From: CBDESM01 sp965205165 | GTDB lineage: Bacteria > Chloroflexota > Dehalococcoidia > Bin125 | Direction of reading: 5' to 3' | DNA length: 64,000 bases | Assembly (NCBI GenBank): GCA_965205165.1 | Contig: OZ242037.1 | Location: 1,612,001-1,676,000, forward strand | Notes under the pieces: generated by a model | What the model saw: only the letters and a program-made list of their open reading frames with translations | Told to the model about the DNA's origin: nothing | Databases searched by the model: none | In this document: positions 49,759 through 58,318 of the stretch, piece after piece | How positions within the stretch are numbered: position 1 is the first letter of the stretch | How the letters are laid out: every line of letters begins with the position of its first letter | Position numbers and translations under genes: made by a program

Positions 49759-51327
49759 TCACTCGTTGTCGGCGCCGCCGTGGGCTTTGCGGAGGTCGTT
49801 CTTGAGGACTTTGCCCATGTGGTTGCGGGGGAGGTCGTCTACGATGGTCAGGTAGCTGGGGGCCTTGTAGCTGGCCAAGTGCTGCTTGGAGTAGGCGATG
49901 GCTTCTTCGAGGGTGAACTCGTGGTTTTCGTGGAGGATGACGACGGCTTTGACGACTTCGCCCCATTCCAGGTCGGGGGCGCCGATGACGGCGGCTTCGG
50001 CTACGGCGGGGTGGCCTTCGAGGACCTGCTCGATCTCGCCGGGGGCGATGTTCTCGCCGCCGCGGATGATCAGGTCCTTGGTGCGGCCGGTGATGAAGAG
50101 GTAGCCCTCGTCGTCGAGGTAGCCGACGTCGCCGGTGTGGAGCACGCCGTCGTGGATGGCGGCGGCGGTCTCCTCCTCCTGCTTGTAGTAGCCGCCCATG
50201 ATCCGGTCGCCGCGCACGCAGATCTCGCCCTCTTCGCCGGTGCCGACGGGGTTGTCCTCGGGATCCATGATCAGGACCTCGATGTCGGGCATGATCTTGC
50301 CGACCGAGCGCAGGCGGTGCTCCTTGACCTCGATCTCCTCCGGGGTGCCGTCGAGCCGGTGGTCGTCGGGGCCGAGGAAGGAGATCGAGGAGGTGGATTC
50401 GGTCTGGCCGTAGGCGTTCATGAAGCCGACGTTCTTGGGGAAGACGTCGACGGCGGCGCGGATCACGTCGTAGGGCATCGGGGCGGCGCCGTAGGTGAGC
50501 AGCTGGAGCGTTTCGCCCTTGAAGTTGGGGAAGGCCTCCGATTCCATGGTGCGCTTGAGCATGGTCGGCACGATCATGGAGTGGGTGATGCCGTGCCCGT
50601 CGACCGCCTCGATCCAGGCTTCGGGCGAGAACTGGGGCAGGATGATCAGCGAGCGCCCGCCCCAGACGGAGGAGATCATCGAGGTCGAGCCGGCGATGTG
50701 GAAGAGCGGCACGCTGAGCAGTGTCTTCTCGTGCGGCTGCTCGGGGTCGGCCGGGTTCATCGTGTTGGTCACGTAGACGGTGAGGTCCTGGTAGGTGACC
50801 TGCACGCCCTTGGGCATCGCGGTGGTGCCCGACGTGTAGATGATGATGGTCGGGTCCTTGTCGTCGATCTCGGTGAAGATGAAGTCGTCGGTGCCCATCC
50901 CGATCAGGTCGTTGTAGTGGCGCTGGCCGTCCTGCTCGGATTCGAGCGAGATGTAGTGCTCGACGGCGGGGCACTCGCCGCGGATCTGCTCGACCAGGGG
51001 CTGGTAGCGGTCGGAGACGAAGATCGCCTTGGCCTCGACCGTGTTGACCATGTAGGTCAGCTCTTCGCGCTTGGCGCGGTAGTTGAGCGGGACGAAGGTG
51101 ACGCCGAGCTTGGCGCAGGCGTAGTAGATCAGCACGTACTCGGCGGAGTTGACCGACATCACGCCGACGTGGTCGCCGCGGGAGAGGCCGAGCTGCTGGA
51201 GCGCGTTGCCCAGCCGGGTCACCTCGGCGGCCATCTCCGCGAAGGTCTTCGTCGTTTCGCCGCAGATCAGGGCCGGGCGATCCGGCAGCACGGCGGAGGT
51301 GATGTCGAGGAAGTCGGCGGTGTTCAC
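49759..51327 (-). CDS. AMP-dependent acyl-CoA ligase (fatty acyl-CoA synthetase-like)
   Basis: The 522-residue enzyme has the adenylate-forming fold: YTSGTTAMPKG (P-loop), YGQTESTSS and HTGDVGYLDDEGYLFITGRTKDLIIRGGENI split across the hinge. The C-terminal catalytic lysine is in the MGKVLKNDLRK segment. It would activate a carboxylic acid to its acyl-CoA with ATP; the chain type is unknown. The GTG start at 51327 follows an AGGAG ribosome-binding site at suitable spacing. It lies downstream of an enoyl-CoA hydratase gene on the same strand, 71 bases away. Confidence 0.9.
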   Translation of the reverse strand: MNTADFLDITSAVLPDRPALICGETTKTFAEMAAEVTRLGNALQQLGLSRGDHVGVMSVNSAEYVLIYYACAKLGVTFVPLNYRAKREELTYMVNTVEAKAIFVSDRYQPLVEQIRGECPAVEHYISLESEQDGQRHYNDLIGMGTDDFIFTEIDDKDPTIIIYTSGTTAMPKGVQVTYQDLTVYVTNTMNPADPEQPHEKTLLSVPLFHIAGSTSMISSVWGGRSLIILPQFSPEAWIEAVDGHGITHSMIVPTMLKRTMESEAFPNFKGETLQLLTYGAAPMPYDVIRAAVDVFPKNVGFMNAYGQTESTSSISFLGPDDHRLDGTPEEIEVKEHRLRSVGKIMPDIEVLIMDPEDNPVGTGEEGEICVRGDRIMGGYYKQEEETAAAIHDGVLHTGDVGYLDDEGYLFITGRTKDLIIRGGENIAPGEIEQVLEGHPAVAEAAVIGAPDLEWGEVVKAVVILHENHEFTLEEAIAYSKQHLASYKAPSYLTIVDDLPRNHMGKVLKNDLRKAHGGADNE

Positions 51328-51398
51328 GGGCGTCTCCTGTCGGCTCGCGCACGGCGTCGGGCGCGGCGGTCTGCGATTCTAATGGCGTGCCGCGTTTG

Positions 51399-52109
51399 TC
51401 ACGCACGTAAGCGCCGGGCGGCGGACGCATCGGCGGCGATTGCCGCGTCGAGCGGCAGGTCGGCCCCGCCGCGGATGGCCCGCTTGACGGCGGAAACGGC
51501 GGCCGGATCGGCCTCGGCGAGGCGGGCGGCGGCGGCCATCGCCGCGGCGTCGAGCTCGGCGGGCGGGACGATCTCGTGGACGATGCCCCATTGCAGGGCC
51601 TGCTCGGCGTCGATGGGGAGGCCGCTGAAGATCAGCTGCGCCGCGGGGGCGGGGCCGGCGATGCGGGGGGCGAGCTGGGTCGCGCCGGCGGAGGGGATGT
51701 AGCCGAGCGTGACTTCGGGCAGGGCGATGCGGGCGTCGTCCGCCGCGATCCGCAGGTCGCAGTAGAGCGGCAGCTCGATGCCCGCGCCGTAGCAGACGCC
51801 GTGCAGCGCCGCAATGGTCGGCTTGGGCAGCGCCTCCAGCAGCGCCCAGAGGTCCCGCTGCCGCCGCGCCTCCCGCGCCGCATGCAGCGATTCCGCCGTC
51901 CCGAACTCCCGGATGTCCGCCCCCGCCGAGAAGGCCCTCCCCTCCCCCGCAAAGACGAGCACCCGCACATCCGGATCCCAAACCGCCGCATGCACGAAGG
52001 TCCACAGCTCATCCCGCATCGCCAAGTTGATCGCGTTCAGCGCCTCCGGCCGCTGGAGCGTGATGCGGGCGATGCCCTCTGTGGGCTTCTCATACTTAAC
52101 GAGCGACAT
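51399..52109 (-). CDS. enoyl-CoA hydratase/isomerase family protein
   Basis: This 236-residue crotonase-fold protein begins ARITLQRPEALNAI, has the CoA-binding FSAGADIREFG, then the oxyanion-hole segment LHGVCYGAGIELPLYCDLRIAADDARIALPEV. Two catalytic glutamates of classical hydratases correspond to the positions around EL and PE; both regions carry Glu. It is slightly short at the C-terminus. The substrate is probably an acyl-CoA from fatty or branched acids. It starts the leftward pair with the acyl-CoA ligase; the large RCC1-repeat gene lies 18 bases upstream of it. Confidence 0.87.
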   Translation of the reverse strand: MSLVKYEKPTEGIARITLQRPEALNAINLAMRDELWTFVHAAVWDPDVRVLVFAGEGRAFSAGADIREFGTAESLHAAREARRQRDLWALLEALPKPTIAALHGVCYGAGIELPLYCDLRIAADDARIALPEVTLGYIPSAGATQLAPRIAGPAPAAQLIFSGLPIDAEQALQWGIVHEIVPPAELDAAAMAAAARLAEADPAAVSAVKRAIRGGADLPLDAAIAADASAARRLRA

Positions 52110-52127
52110 GCGTGATGACCATCCTTG

Positions 52128-54497
52128 TCATCTGCCGAAGATGCGCGATATAAAAGAGCGCCTTTGTTCACCAGCTGCCATTTCTCCTGGGGTGGTTTCC
52201 ACTGCTATTTCTCTTGGGGTGGTTTCCACTGCTATCGGCAGCAAGTATCCGCCTACAGGCGCATCGCCCCGGCCGTTCTTGTCGTTGCCCCAGCAGACGA
52301 TCTTTCCGTCATCGTGGAGCGCGACGCTGTGGGTACCGCCGGCGCTGACGGCGATGAATTGGCCTTCCGGCTTGTCGCTGCACAGGCGAGAGTAGTCGTT
52401 GCCCCAGCATTCGATGGTGCCGTCATCGCGGAGCGCGACGTTGTGGCTACCGCCGGCATTGACGGCGATGAATTGGCCTGCAGGCCGCACGCACTGGCCG
52501 TACCTGTTGTAGCCCCAGCATTCGATGGTGCCGTCATCGCGGAGCGCGATGCTGTGGGCACCGCCGGCGCTGACGGCAATGAATCGACCTTCTGTCGGCT
52601 TGCCGCTGCACTGGTAGGAGTCATCGTTGCCCCAGCAGGCGATAGAGCCGTCATCGCGGAGCGCGATGCTGTGGCGACCGCCAGCGCTGACGGCGATAAA
52701 TTGGCCTGTTGGCGCATCGCACTGGCCGTACCTGTTGTCGCCCCAGCAGGCGATAGAGCCGTCATCGCGGAGCGCGACGCTGTGGCCACCGCCGGCGCTG
52801 ACGGCGATAAATTGGCCTGTTGGCGCATCGCACTGGCCGTACCTGTTGTCGCCCCAGCAGGCGATAGAGCCGTCATCGCGGAGCGCGACGCTGTGGCCCC
52901 TGCCGGTGCCGACGGCGATAAATTGGCCTGTTGGCGCATCGCACTGGCCGTACCTGTTGTCGCCCCAGCCAATAACGAAGCCGTCTTCTCGTAGCATCAG
53001 ATTATGAGAACCACCACTTGCTAGTCGATAATGCCAATAGAGGGCAGCTTCGTGCTTCTGAGCTCGTTGCTCTCGATCCAGCAGCTCGAGGTCCGATGGA
53101 TGTCGTTGCTTGCGTCCATCGTCGGCGTTGAACCAATTTTGGAGGGTGCCTATGTCGCGGCCGATCAGGATAAGATCATCGCGCTCACAGTCCAGACGCT
53201 CTTGCTCTTCGCGTTCTAAATTTGCGAATTGTGAAGCGTGTCGATATTGACGATTAATATCAGTGTTGAACCAAGTGCGGAGGGCGTCGATGCCGCGGCC
53301 GATGCGAGCGATCTCTTCGTATTCGCGATCCAATCGTGTGGATTCGTCACGTTCTAGGTCGGCGAACTCGGAAGCATGGCGATGGCTGCGGCCGGTGTCG
53401 GCATCAAACCAGTGGCGGTGAGCGTCAATGTCTTGGTCAATGCGAGCAATCTCCTCGCGTTCGCGATCCCACCGTGCGGCTTCATCACGTTCTAGGTCGG
53501 CGAACTCGGAAACATGGCGATGGCTGCGGCCGGTGTCAGCATCAAACCAGTGGCGGCGAGCGTCAATGTCTTGGTCAATGCGAGCAATCTCCTCGCGTTC
53601 GCGATCCCACCGTGCGGCTTCATCACGTTCTAGGTCGGCGAACTCGGAAACATGGCGATGGCTGCGGCCGGTGTCAGCATCAAACCAGTGGCGGCGAACA
53701 TCAATGTTTTGGCCGATCTCAGCGATCTCCCCGCGTTCGCGATCCCACCGTGGGGCTTCACGCTCTAGGTCGGCGAACACGGAAGCGTGGCGATGACTAC
53801 GGTCGGTGTCAGCACCGAACCAATGGCGGAGGGTATCAATATCTTGGCCGATCTTGCCAATCTCTTCGCGTTCCTGTTCGCGTCGCTCCCACTCTTCCTC
53901 CCATTCGATCTCAGCTAGACGCTGCTGTTCCCATGCCGTTAATGACGCGGTTGGCTTGTTTGCCAAACGTTGTTTGTCCCATTCTCGGCGTTCGCGTTGT
54001 TCGCGGAGGTCGTCCTCCGTGGCGGCAGGAGCTCCGGTGGCCGCCGAAGCCGATGGGTTGGCGATCTCGTCGGCGGCCTCGCTTAGGCCGCAGCGACGGA
54101 GGATGCGGGCGCAGAGAACCGCGCACGCGTCGGCGTCTTCGGGGTTGAAATCGCCCAAGTCGTCGAGGTGCTTGATCTTGTCGTTCCAGAGCAGGCGGAT
54201 GGAGTGCATCCGGTCCACATCCTCGCTGGCGAGGCCGGGGAAGCGTTTTCGATTGCCTCCGACCAAGAAGGGGATATCGGCCTGATCGATGAGATTGGAG
54301 ACGGGAATGCCCTGTTTGAGCTTGCGCATCCCGCCTTCGTACTTGAACAGGTTGCGTTCTTTGGCTTCGTCGTTGAAGAGCGCCGCCTGAATCCGCTTGG
54401 ACCCTAGGGCGGCTTCAATGAACGGGATCATCGAGTCGCGGTAGATGGTCGTCACCTCGATGAATCGAGCCTTGTTGGGGATTCGACCGCCGGGCAT
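52128..54497 (-). CDS. large repeat protein: HEPN-like head, 46-residue helical repeats, seven RCC1 repeats
   Basis: The 789-residue product has three parts. Residues 1-150 resemble Swt1-type HEPN domains, with FKYEGGMRKLKQG, IRLLWNDKIKH (residues 100-110) and FNPEDADACAVLCARIL, though the exact RNxxH signature is not seen. Residues about 205-485 hold six charged helical repeats of 46 residues (FADLERDEAARWDRE type). Residues about 490-747 contain seven repeats of RCC1 type (HSVALRDDGSIACWG), enough for one closed seven-bladed propeller. The last 40 residues include a nine-residue tandem repeat (EIAVETTP). HEPN domains often cut RNA in toxins and immune proteins; the propeller would bind a partner. 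Function is not known. Confidence 0.8.
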   Translation of the reverse strand: MPGGRIPNKARFIEVTTIYRDSMIPFIEAALGSKRIQAALFNDEAKERNLFKYEGGMRKLKQGIPVSNLIDQADIPFLVGGNRKRFPGLASEDVDRMHSIRLLWNDKIKHLDDLGDFNPEDADACAVLCARILRRCGLSEAADEIANPSASAATGAPAATEDDLREQRERREWDKQRLANKPTASLTAWEQQRLAEIEWEEEWERREQEREEIGKIGQDIDTLRHWFGADTDRSHRHASVFADLEREAPRWDRERGEIAEIGQNIDVRRHWFDADTGRSHRHVSEFADLERDEAARWDREREEIARIDQDIDARRHWFDADTGRSHRHVSEFADLERDEAARWDREREEIARIDQDIDAHRHWFDADTGRSHRHASEFADLERDESTRLDREYEEIARIGRGIDALRTWFNTDINRQYRHASQFANLEREEQERLDCERDDLILIGRDIGTLQNWFNADDGRKQRHPSDLELLDREQRAQKHEAALYWHYRLASGGSHNLMLREDGFVIGWGDNRYGQCDAPTGQFIAVGTGRGHSVALRDDGSIACWGDNRYGQCDAPTGQFIAVSAGGGHSVALRDDGSIACWGDNRYGQCDAPTGQFIAVSAGGRHSIALRDDGSIACWGNDDSYQCSGKPTEGRFIAVSAGGAHSIALRDDGTIECWGYNRYGQCVRPAGQFIAVNAGGSHNVALRDDGTIECWGNDYSRLCSDKPEGQFIAVSAGGTHSVALHDDGKIVCWGNDKNGRGDAPVGGYLLPIAVETTPREIAVETTPGEMAAGEQRRSFISRIFGR
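52257..53010 (-). repeat. tandem 111-bp RCC1 repeats
   Basis: Seven RCC1-like units of about 37 residues are encoded here. Three consecutive units are nearly identical at DNA level: the segment starting GCGATAAATTGG occurs at 52693, 52804 and 52915, a constant 111-base period. Such identity suggests recent duplication or gene conversion. Confidence 0.85.
53040..53880 (-). repeat. tandem 138-bp repeats encoding 46-residue helices
   Basis: The block containing TTCTAGGTCGGCGAACTCGG recurs at 53352, 53490 and 53628 with a 138-base period, plus a diverged copy at 53214 and a 135-base-spaced copy at 53763. The central copies are almost identical. All differences keep the reading frame, so copy number may vary between strains. 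Confidence 0.85.
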
Positions 54498-54543
54498 GCT
54501 CTGATCTCCTCAACCGGTCCTCTGCGTGCTCACGGGAGCAAGG

Positions 54544-54786
54544 CTAGCGCCAGTCGGGTTTGCGGATTTCGGACTTGCGGCGGACGGACCAGAGGCGCTC
54601 GAGGTCGTCGTTCATCTTTTCGTGGAGGGCGTCCATCTCCTCGCGGCCGGGGCGCATTTCGCTGGATTTCCAGCGGCGGATGGCGGCGCGGTCGGACTTG
54701 CCGATTTCGACCTCTTCGAGCATTTGGTTGACGATGCGGTTGAAGATGGCCCACGCCTCTTCGATGTCCAGTTCGACCTTGACCAT
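54544..54786 (-). CDS. hypothetical small helical protein (paralogue of the next gene)
   Basis: The 80-residue protein starts MVKVELDIEEAWAIFNRIVN and is predicted helical and charged. It shares a pattern with the 82-residue protein encoded at 54831: LD-EAW, then V-Q-L--VE-G, AIR-W and a final basic part. The two lie in tandem, 44 bases apart, so they are duplicates. I do not recognise the family. It is upstream of the large repeat gene (46 bases) on the same strand, which may put it in that transcript. Confidence 0.6.
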   Translation of the reverse strand: MVKVELDIEEAWAIFNRIVNQMLEEVEIGKSDRAAIRRWKSSEMRPGREEMDALHEKMNDDLERLWSVRRKSEIRKPDWR

Positions 54787-54830
54787 GGCGGTTCCCCCTC
54801 GGCTGCGGATGGCGGGTTGCGCGGGCGCGG

Positions 54831-55079
54831 CTAGCGGACCTTGCGGTAGTAGTCGCGGCGGCGGACGGTGCGGGTGAGTTCCTCGTCGATCTGGTGGCCG
54901 AGGGCCTCGTTGACGGCGGCGGCGAAGGCCTCCATGGGCGGGCTGCCCTCTTCGAGGCCGGCGCGCCAGTCGCGGATGGCTTCGACCGCGTCGTCGCCGA
55001 GCTCGACTTGGTCGAGCACTTGGGCGGTGACGAGGGTCATCAGGGACCAGGCTTCGGCTTCGTCCAGTTTGATCTGCAT
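54831..55079 (-). CDS. hypothetical small helical protein (paralogue)
   Basis: The 82-residue product begins MQIKLDEAEAWSLMTLVTAQ and ends DYYRKVR. It matches its neighbour at 54544 in the LD-EAW, QVLDQVELGDD and AIRDWRAG positions. It has no signal peptide or membrane helix. It lies 29 bases downstream of the enoyl-CoA hydratase gene. No family is recognised; tandem duplication suggests a dosage or heterodimer role, but that is inference. Confidence 0.6.
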   Translation of the reverse strand: MQIKLDEAEAWSLMTLVTAQVLDQVELGDDAVEAIRDWRAGLEEGSPPMEAFAAAVNEALGHQIDEELTRTVRRRDYYRKVR

Positions 55080-55108
55080 GTGTTCCTCCGTGCGTGGTGT
55101 TGCGCGGG

Positions 55109-55831
55109 TCAGGCGCCGCGGAAGGCGGGTTCGCGCTTTTCGATGAAGGCGGCCACGCCTTCGGCGCGGTCGGCGGTGGCTTGGAGCAGGATGGTGAGTT
55201 CGGTCTCGTACTGGAGGCCGTGGGCGAGGGGCATTTCGGAGCCGCGCTGGAGCGCTTCCTTGGCATAGCGGAGGGCGATGGGGCCGCGCTGGGCGATCGC
55301 GTCGGCGAGGCGGCGGGCTTCGGCGCTTGGATCGTCGGCGACGGCGGTGATCAGGCCCCAGGCGAGGGCTTGATCGGCGCCGAGCAGGTTGCCGGCGAGG
55401 GCGAGCTGGCCGGCGCGGGAGCGGCCGATGGCGCGTGCTAGGCGCTGGAGGCCGCCGGCGATGGGGAAGCCGCCGTTGAGCGCGGCGGGCAGGCCGAATC
55501 GGGTGCCGGGCGCGGCGACGCGGAGGTCGGCGCAGAGGGCGAGTTCGAGGCCGCCGTTGAGGCAGTCGCCGGCGATTGCGGCGATGGACGGCTGCGGGAG
55601 CGCGGCCAGCGGCGCGAAGGGGTCGCCGGGTTCGACCGCTTCGCCGTCCCAGCCGGCCCAGATTTGCGCAGCCGGGTCGAGCAGCAGGGCGCGGACGTCG
55701 TCGTCTTCGCCGATTTCGCGGCAGATGTCGGCGAGCGCCGAGGTGAAGCGCGCGTCGAGCCGATCGCCGCCGGAGACGACGGCCGCGCCGGCGTCGCGTT
55801 CCAAGAGCAGGTCTGCGGCGGCAGCGGGCAT
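55109..55831 (-). CDS. enoyl-CoA hydratase/isomerase family protein
   Basis: The 240-residue protein has the crotonase segment IAAIAGDCLNGGLELALCADLRVAAPGTRFGLP, which forms the oxyanion hole, and ends in a YETELTILLQATADRAEGVAAFIEKREPAF pattern typical of the family. Compared with classic hydratases the first CoA-binding loop (usually AFSAGADI) is less well kept. The isomerase or hydratase role cannot be decided. It begins 37 bases after the stop of the penicillin-acylase-like gene and may be co-transcribed with it. Confidence 0.85.
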   Translation of the reverse strand: MPAAAADLLLERDAGAAVVSGGDRLDARFTSALADICREIGEDDDVRALLLDPAAQIWAGWDGEAVEPGDPFAPLAALPQPSIAAIAGDCLNGGLELALCADLRVAAPGTRFGLPAALNGGFPIAGGLQRLARAIGRSRAGQLALAGNLLGADQALAWGLITAVADDPSAEARRLADAIAQRGPIALRYAKEALQRGSEMPLAHGLQYETELTILLQATADRAEGVAAFIEKREPAFRGA

Positions 55832-55868
55832 TGTCGGTCCTGTTGCGGCGGGTTCGGCGCGGGAGCGC

Positions 55869-58262
55869 TCAGTCTACCGAAGGGTCGGCGCGGGGCGGTT
55901 CGAGGACGAGCCTGCGGCTGCCTGCGCGCTCGATCTCGGCGCGGTCGCGGAGCAGCGGCAGCAGGCGGCCGTTGAGCCAGGCGTCGGTCATCGGGCCGGC
56001 GGGGCGCAGGGGTTCGCCGGCCTGCTCGCCGGCGAGGGCGAACTGCGCGCGTGGCGGATCGGAGAGTTCGACGACGAGTCGGAGGGCGGGCGCGGCGGAG
56101 GGCGCGGCGAACGGGTCGAGGCCGAGCACGCCGGACTGGTTGATCGCGTCGGCGCTGCCGCCTGCGGGGAAGGGACCGGCGCTGAGCCACTTGCCGAGCA
56201 GGGGGACGTCGGCGAAGGCGTGGGCGAGGGTCAGTGCGCGGCAGCGTCCCCAACGCCAGGCGGCGGGTTCGGGGCCGAGCCGGTCGGCGAGCGTCCGCGC
56301 GGCGGCGCGGAGGGCGGCGGAGAGCTCGGATCGGGCGCGAGCTTGGTCGGCGCTGATGCGGGAGAGGGCCCAGCTGCCGGCGCGGGCGCTGAAGATGTCG
56401 AGCGCGCTGATGGCGGTTCCGGCGGCGGGCAGCGGGCGTCCGCCGAGGATGCCGTGCAGGGCGGCGCGGCGGTACTCGACGGCGGTGCAGGCGGCGACGG
56501 CCGCGGCGGCGGAGTCGGGCGCCGCGTCGCCGTCCCAGCCATCGAGCAGGTCGAGCAGCGGCGCGGTTTCGCGGTCGCGTTCGGCCAAAGCGCGGGCTTG
56601 TTCGGCGAACTCGCGCAGGCGCAGGTCGACTTGGTCGAGTTGGATGCGGGCGGAATCGGCGGGGGAGTGGCCGTCGGCGAGCGTCTCGGCGATCAGGTCG
56701 TAGATGCGCTGGGCGCGGGCGGAGTCGAGGTATTCGGCTCCGGACTCGGCCTCGTCGGCCGGGGTCAGCGGGTTGTTCGCGCTCACCGCGATTCCGCCGG
56801 GCGGGTCGAGCGTCCAAGGCTGCTCGGGCGGCTCGATGATGCCCTTGGGGACGCCGCCTTGATCGGGCGGGAGCCAGCCGGCGGCGGGGAAGCGGAGGAG
56901 GCCGGGCCGGCCGCGCTGGGCCGCGCCGGAGACGCGCATGCCGATGCGTCCGTCCGCGTCGGCGTAGCCGAAGCAGAGGTTGAAGTCGTCGACGGCGCAG
57001 ATCGCGGCGCTGAATTCGTCCCAGTCGCGGGCGGCGAGCAGGCGCAGGATCGCGTTGCCGCTGTGCCGCGGTCTGAGCACCAGCGAGTTGAGCGCGAAGG
57101 CGCGGCGCTCGCCCGTCCGCTCGTCCGGGGGGGAGACGGCGTCGCTGATCTCGCCGGAGACGATCGGCCCGTTGGCGGTGCGGCGGATGCGGAGGGCGAC
57201 GGGATCGCGGCCGGCGACCTCGATCCGCTCGTCGATTTGCTCGACCCCCGCCCAGCCGTGCTCGGTACGGCTGGACGTGCCGTCTTCGGAGAGTTCTTCG
57301 AGCACGGCGATGTTGGCGGCCTGCATCGACGCGGTCGGGCCCCAGGCGATGCGGTCGTTGTGTCCCCAGATGATGCCGGGCATGCCGGGGATGCCGGCGC
57401 CGGCGGCGTTGAACTGGGGGCAGTGGAGATGCGCGAAATGGGCGTGCGGCGGGGTGACCGGGCTGAGGTGCGGGTCGCAGGCGAAGATCGGCGCGTCGCT
57501 GGCGGCGTGGCGGCCGGCGATGGCCCAATTGTTGCTCGCGCCACCGGCGATGCCGAGCGCCGAGCGCAGGGCGGCTGCTGCTTCGAGTGCGCCATCCGCT
57601 TCGCCGAGCTGTCCGTCGGGCGGGACGACGGTGCGCGTGTGAGCGGGCAGGGGTGGATCGATCTCGGCCAGCGCGGCGGGGCCGAACTCGGCGGCGATGC
57701 GCGCCCGTGCGATCTGCTGCTCCCAGGCGGTGCCGAGCAGGAACGAGAGCAGCTTGGACCAGGCGATGGAATCTTCCGCCCGCCACGGGCCGATCTCGGC
57801 TCCGAGCAGGCGCGCCTCGAACGGGCGCGGGGAGCGCTCGATCGCTGCGTTGATGCCGGCTAGGTAAGGCGCGACTTCGCGGCGCTCGGCCTCGGATGTG
57901 CGCTGCCACGCTTCTTCGGCGATGCGGCCGATGCCGAGCGTGCGGGTGAGGCGGTCGGCGGGCAGGCCGCGCTCGCCGACAATGGAGGCGATGCGGCCGG
58001 TCGCGGCGAGGCGGTTCCAGTGCATCTGCCAGAGGCGGTCGCTCGCCTGCGCGAAGCCGAGTCCGAACAGCGCGTCGGCGGCGGAGCGGGCGAAGATATG
58101 GGGGACGGACCAGCGGTCGCGCAGGATTTCGACCGGCGCATCGACGCCGTCGACGACGATCCTGCCGCGGGTGCGCGGCGCACGGCGCGGCAGCAGCGCC
58201 TCCGACGCCAGCGCGGCGGCCGCGCCGGCGGCCCGCCGCGCCGCGCTCAGCACTTGGGCCAC
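55869..58262 (-). CDS. penicillin acylase family protein (Ntn hydrolase)
   Basis: The 797-residue precursor belongs to the S45 family. The alpha-chain part begins ILRDRWSVPHIFARS and LGFAQASDRLWQM. The beta chain would start at the serine of GGASNNWAIAG (the Ntn nucleophile), followed by DPHLSPVTPP and GIPGMPGIIWGHNDRIAWG. Family enzymes cleave amides such as penicillins, acyl-homoserine lactones or aculeacin-like lipopeptides after autocatalytic splitting. The annotated GTG start gives only a weak hydrophobic N-terminus, so export is uncertain. It diverges from the SDR gene at 58319. Confidence 0.88.
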   Translation of the reverse strand: MAQVLSAARRAAGAAAALASEALLPRRAPRTRGRIVVDGVDAPVEILRDRWSVPHIFARSAADALFGLGFAQASDRLWQMHWNRLAATGRIASIVGERGLPADRLTRTLGIGRIAEEAWQRTSEAERREVAPYLAGINAAIERSPRPFEARLLGAEIGPWRAEDSIAWSKLLSFLLGTAWEQQIARARIAAEFGPAALAEIDPPLPAHTRTVVPPDGQLGEADGALEAAAALRSALGIAGGASNNWAIAGRHAASDAPIFACDPHLSPVTPPHAHFAHLHCPQFNAAGAGIPGMPGIIWGHNDRIAWGPTASMQAANIAVLEELSEDGTSSRTEHGWAGVEQIDERIEVAGRDPVALRIRRTANGPIVSGEISDAVSPPDERTGERRAFALNSLVLRPRHSGNAILRLLAARDWDEFSAAICAVDDFNLCFGYADADGRIGMRVSGAAQRGRPGLLRFPAAGWLPPDQGGVPKGIIEPPEQPWTLDPPGGIAVSANNPLTPADEAESGAEYLDSARAQRIYDLIAETLADGHSPADSARIQLDQVDLRLREFAEQARALAERDRETAPLLDLLDGWDGDAAPDSAAAAVAACTAVEYRRAALHGILGGRPLPAAGTAISALDIFSARAGSWALSRISADQARARSELSAALRAAARTLADRLGPEPAAWRWGRCRALTLAHAFADVPLLGKWLSAGPFPAGGSADAINQSGVLGLDPFAAPSAAPALRLVVELSDPPRAQFALAGEQAGEPLRPAGPMTDAWLNGRLLPLLRDRAEIERAGSRRLVLEPPRADPSVD

Positions 58263-58318
58263 GTCGCGCGCTTCATTCCGCGAGGGTATGGCGTCGGCTG
58301 CTCGTAGACTGCGGCGCG

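Noticed and set aside
52240..53890. Regular repeats that might look like a CRISPR array
   Set aside because: Periods of 111 and 138 bases have no unique spacers and are all in frame with a protein that has RCC1 and helical repeats.
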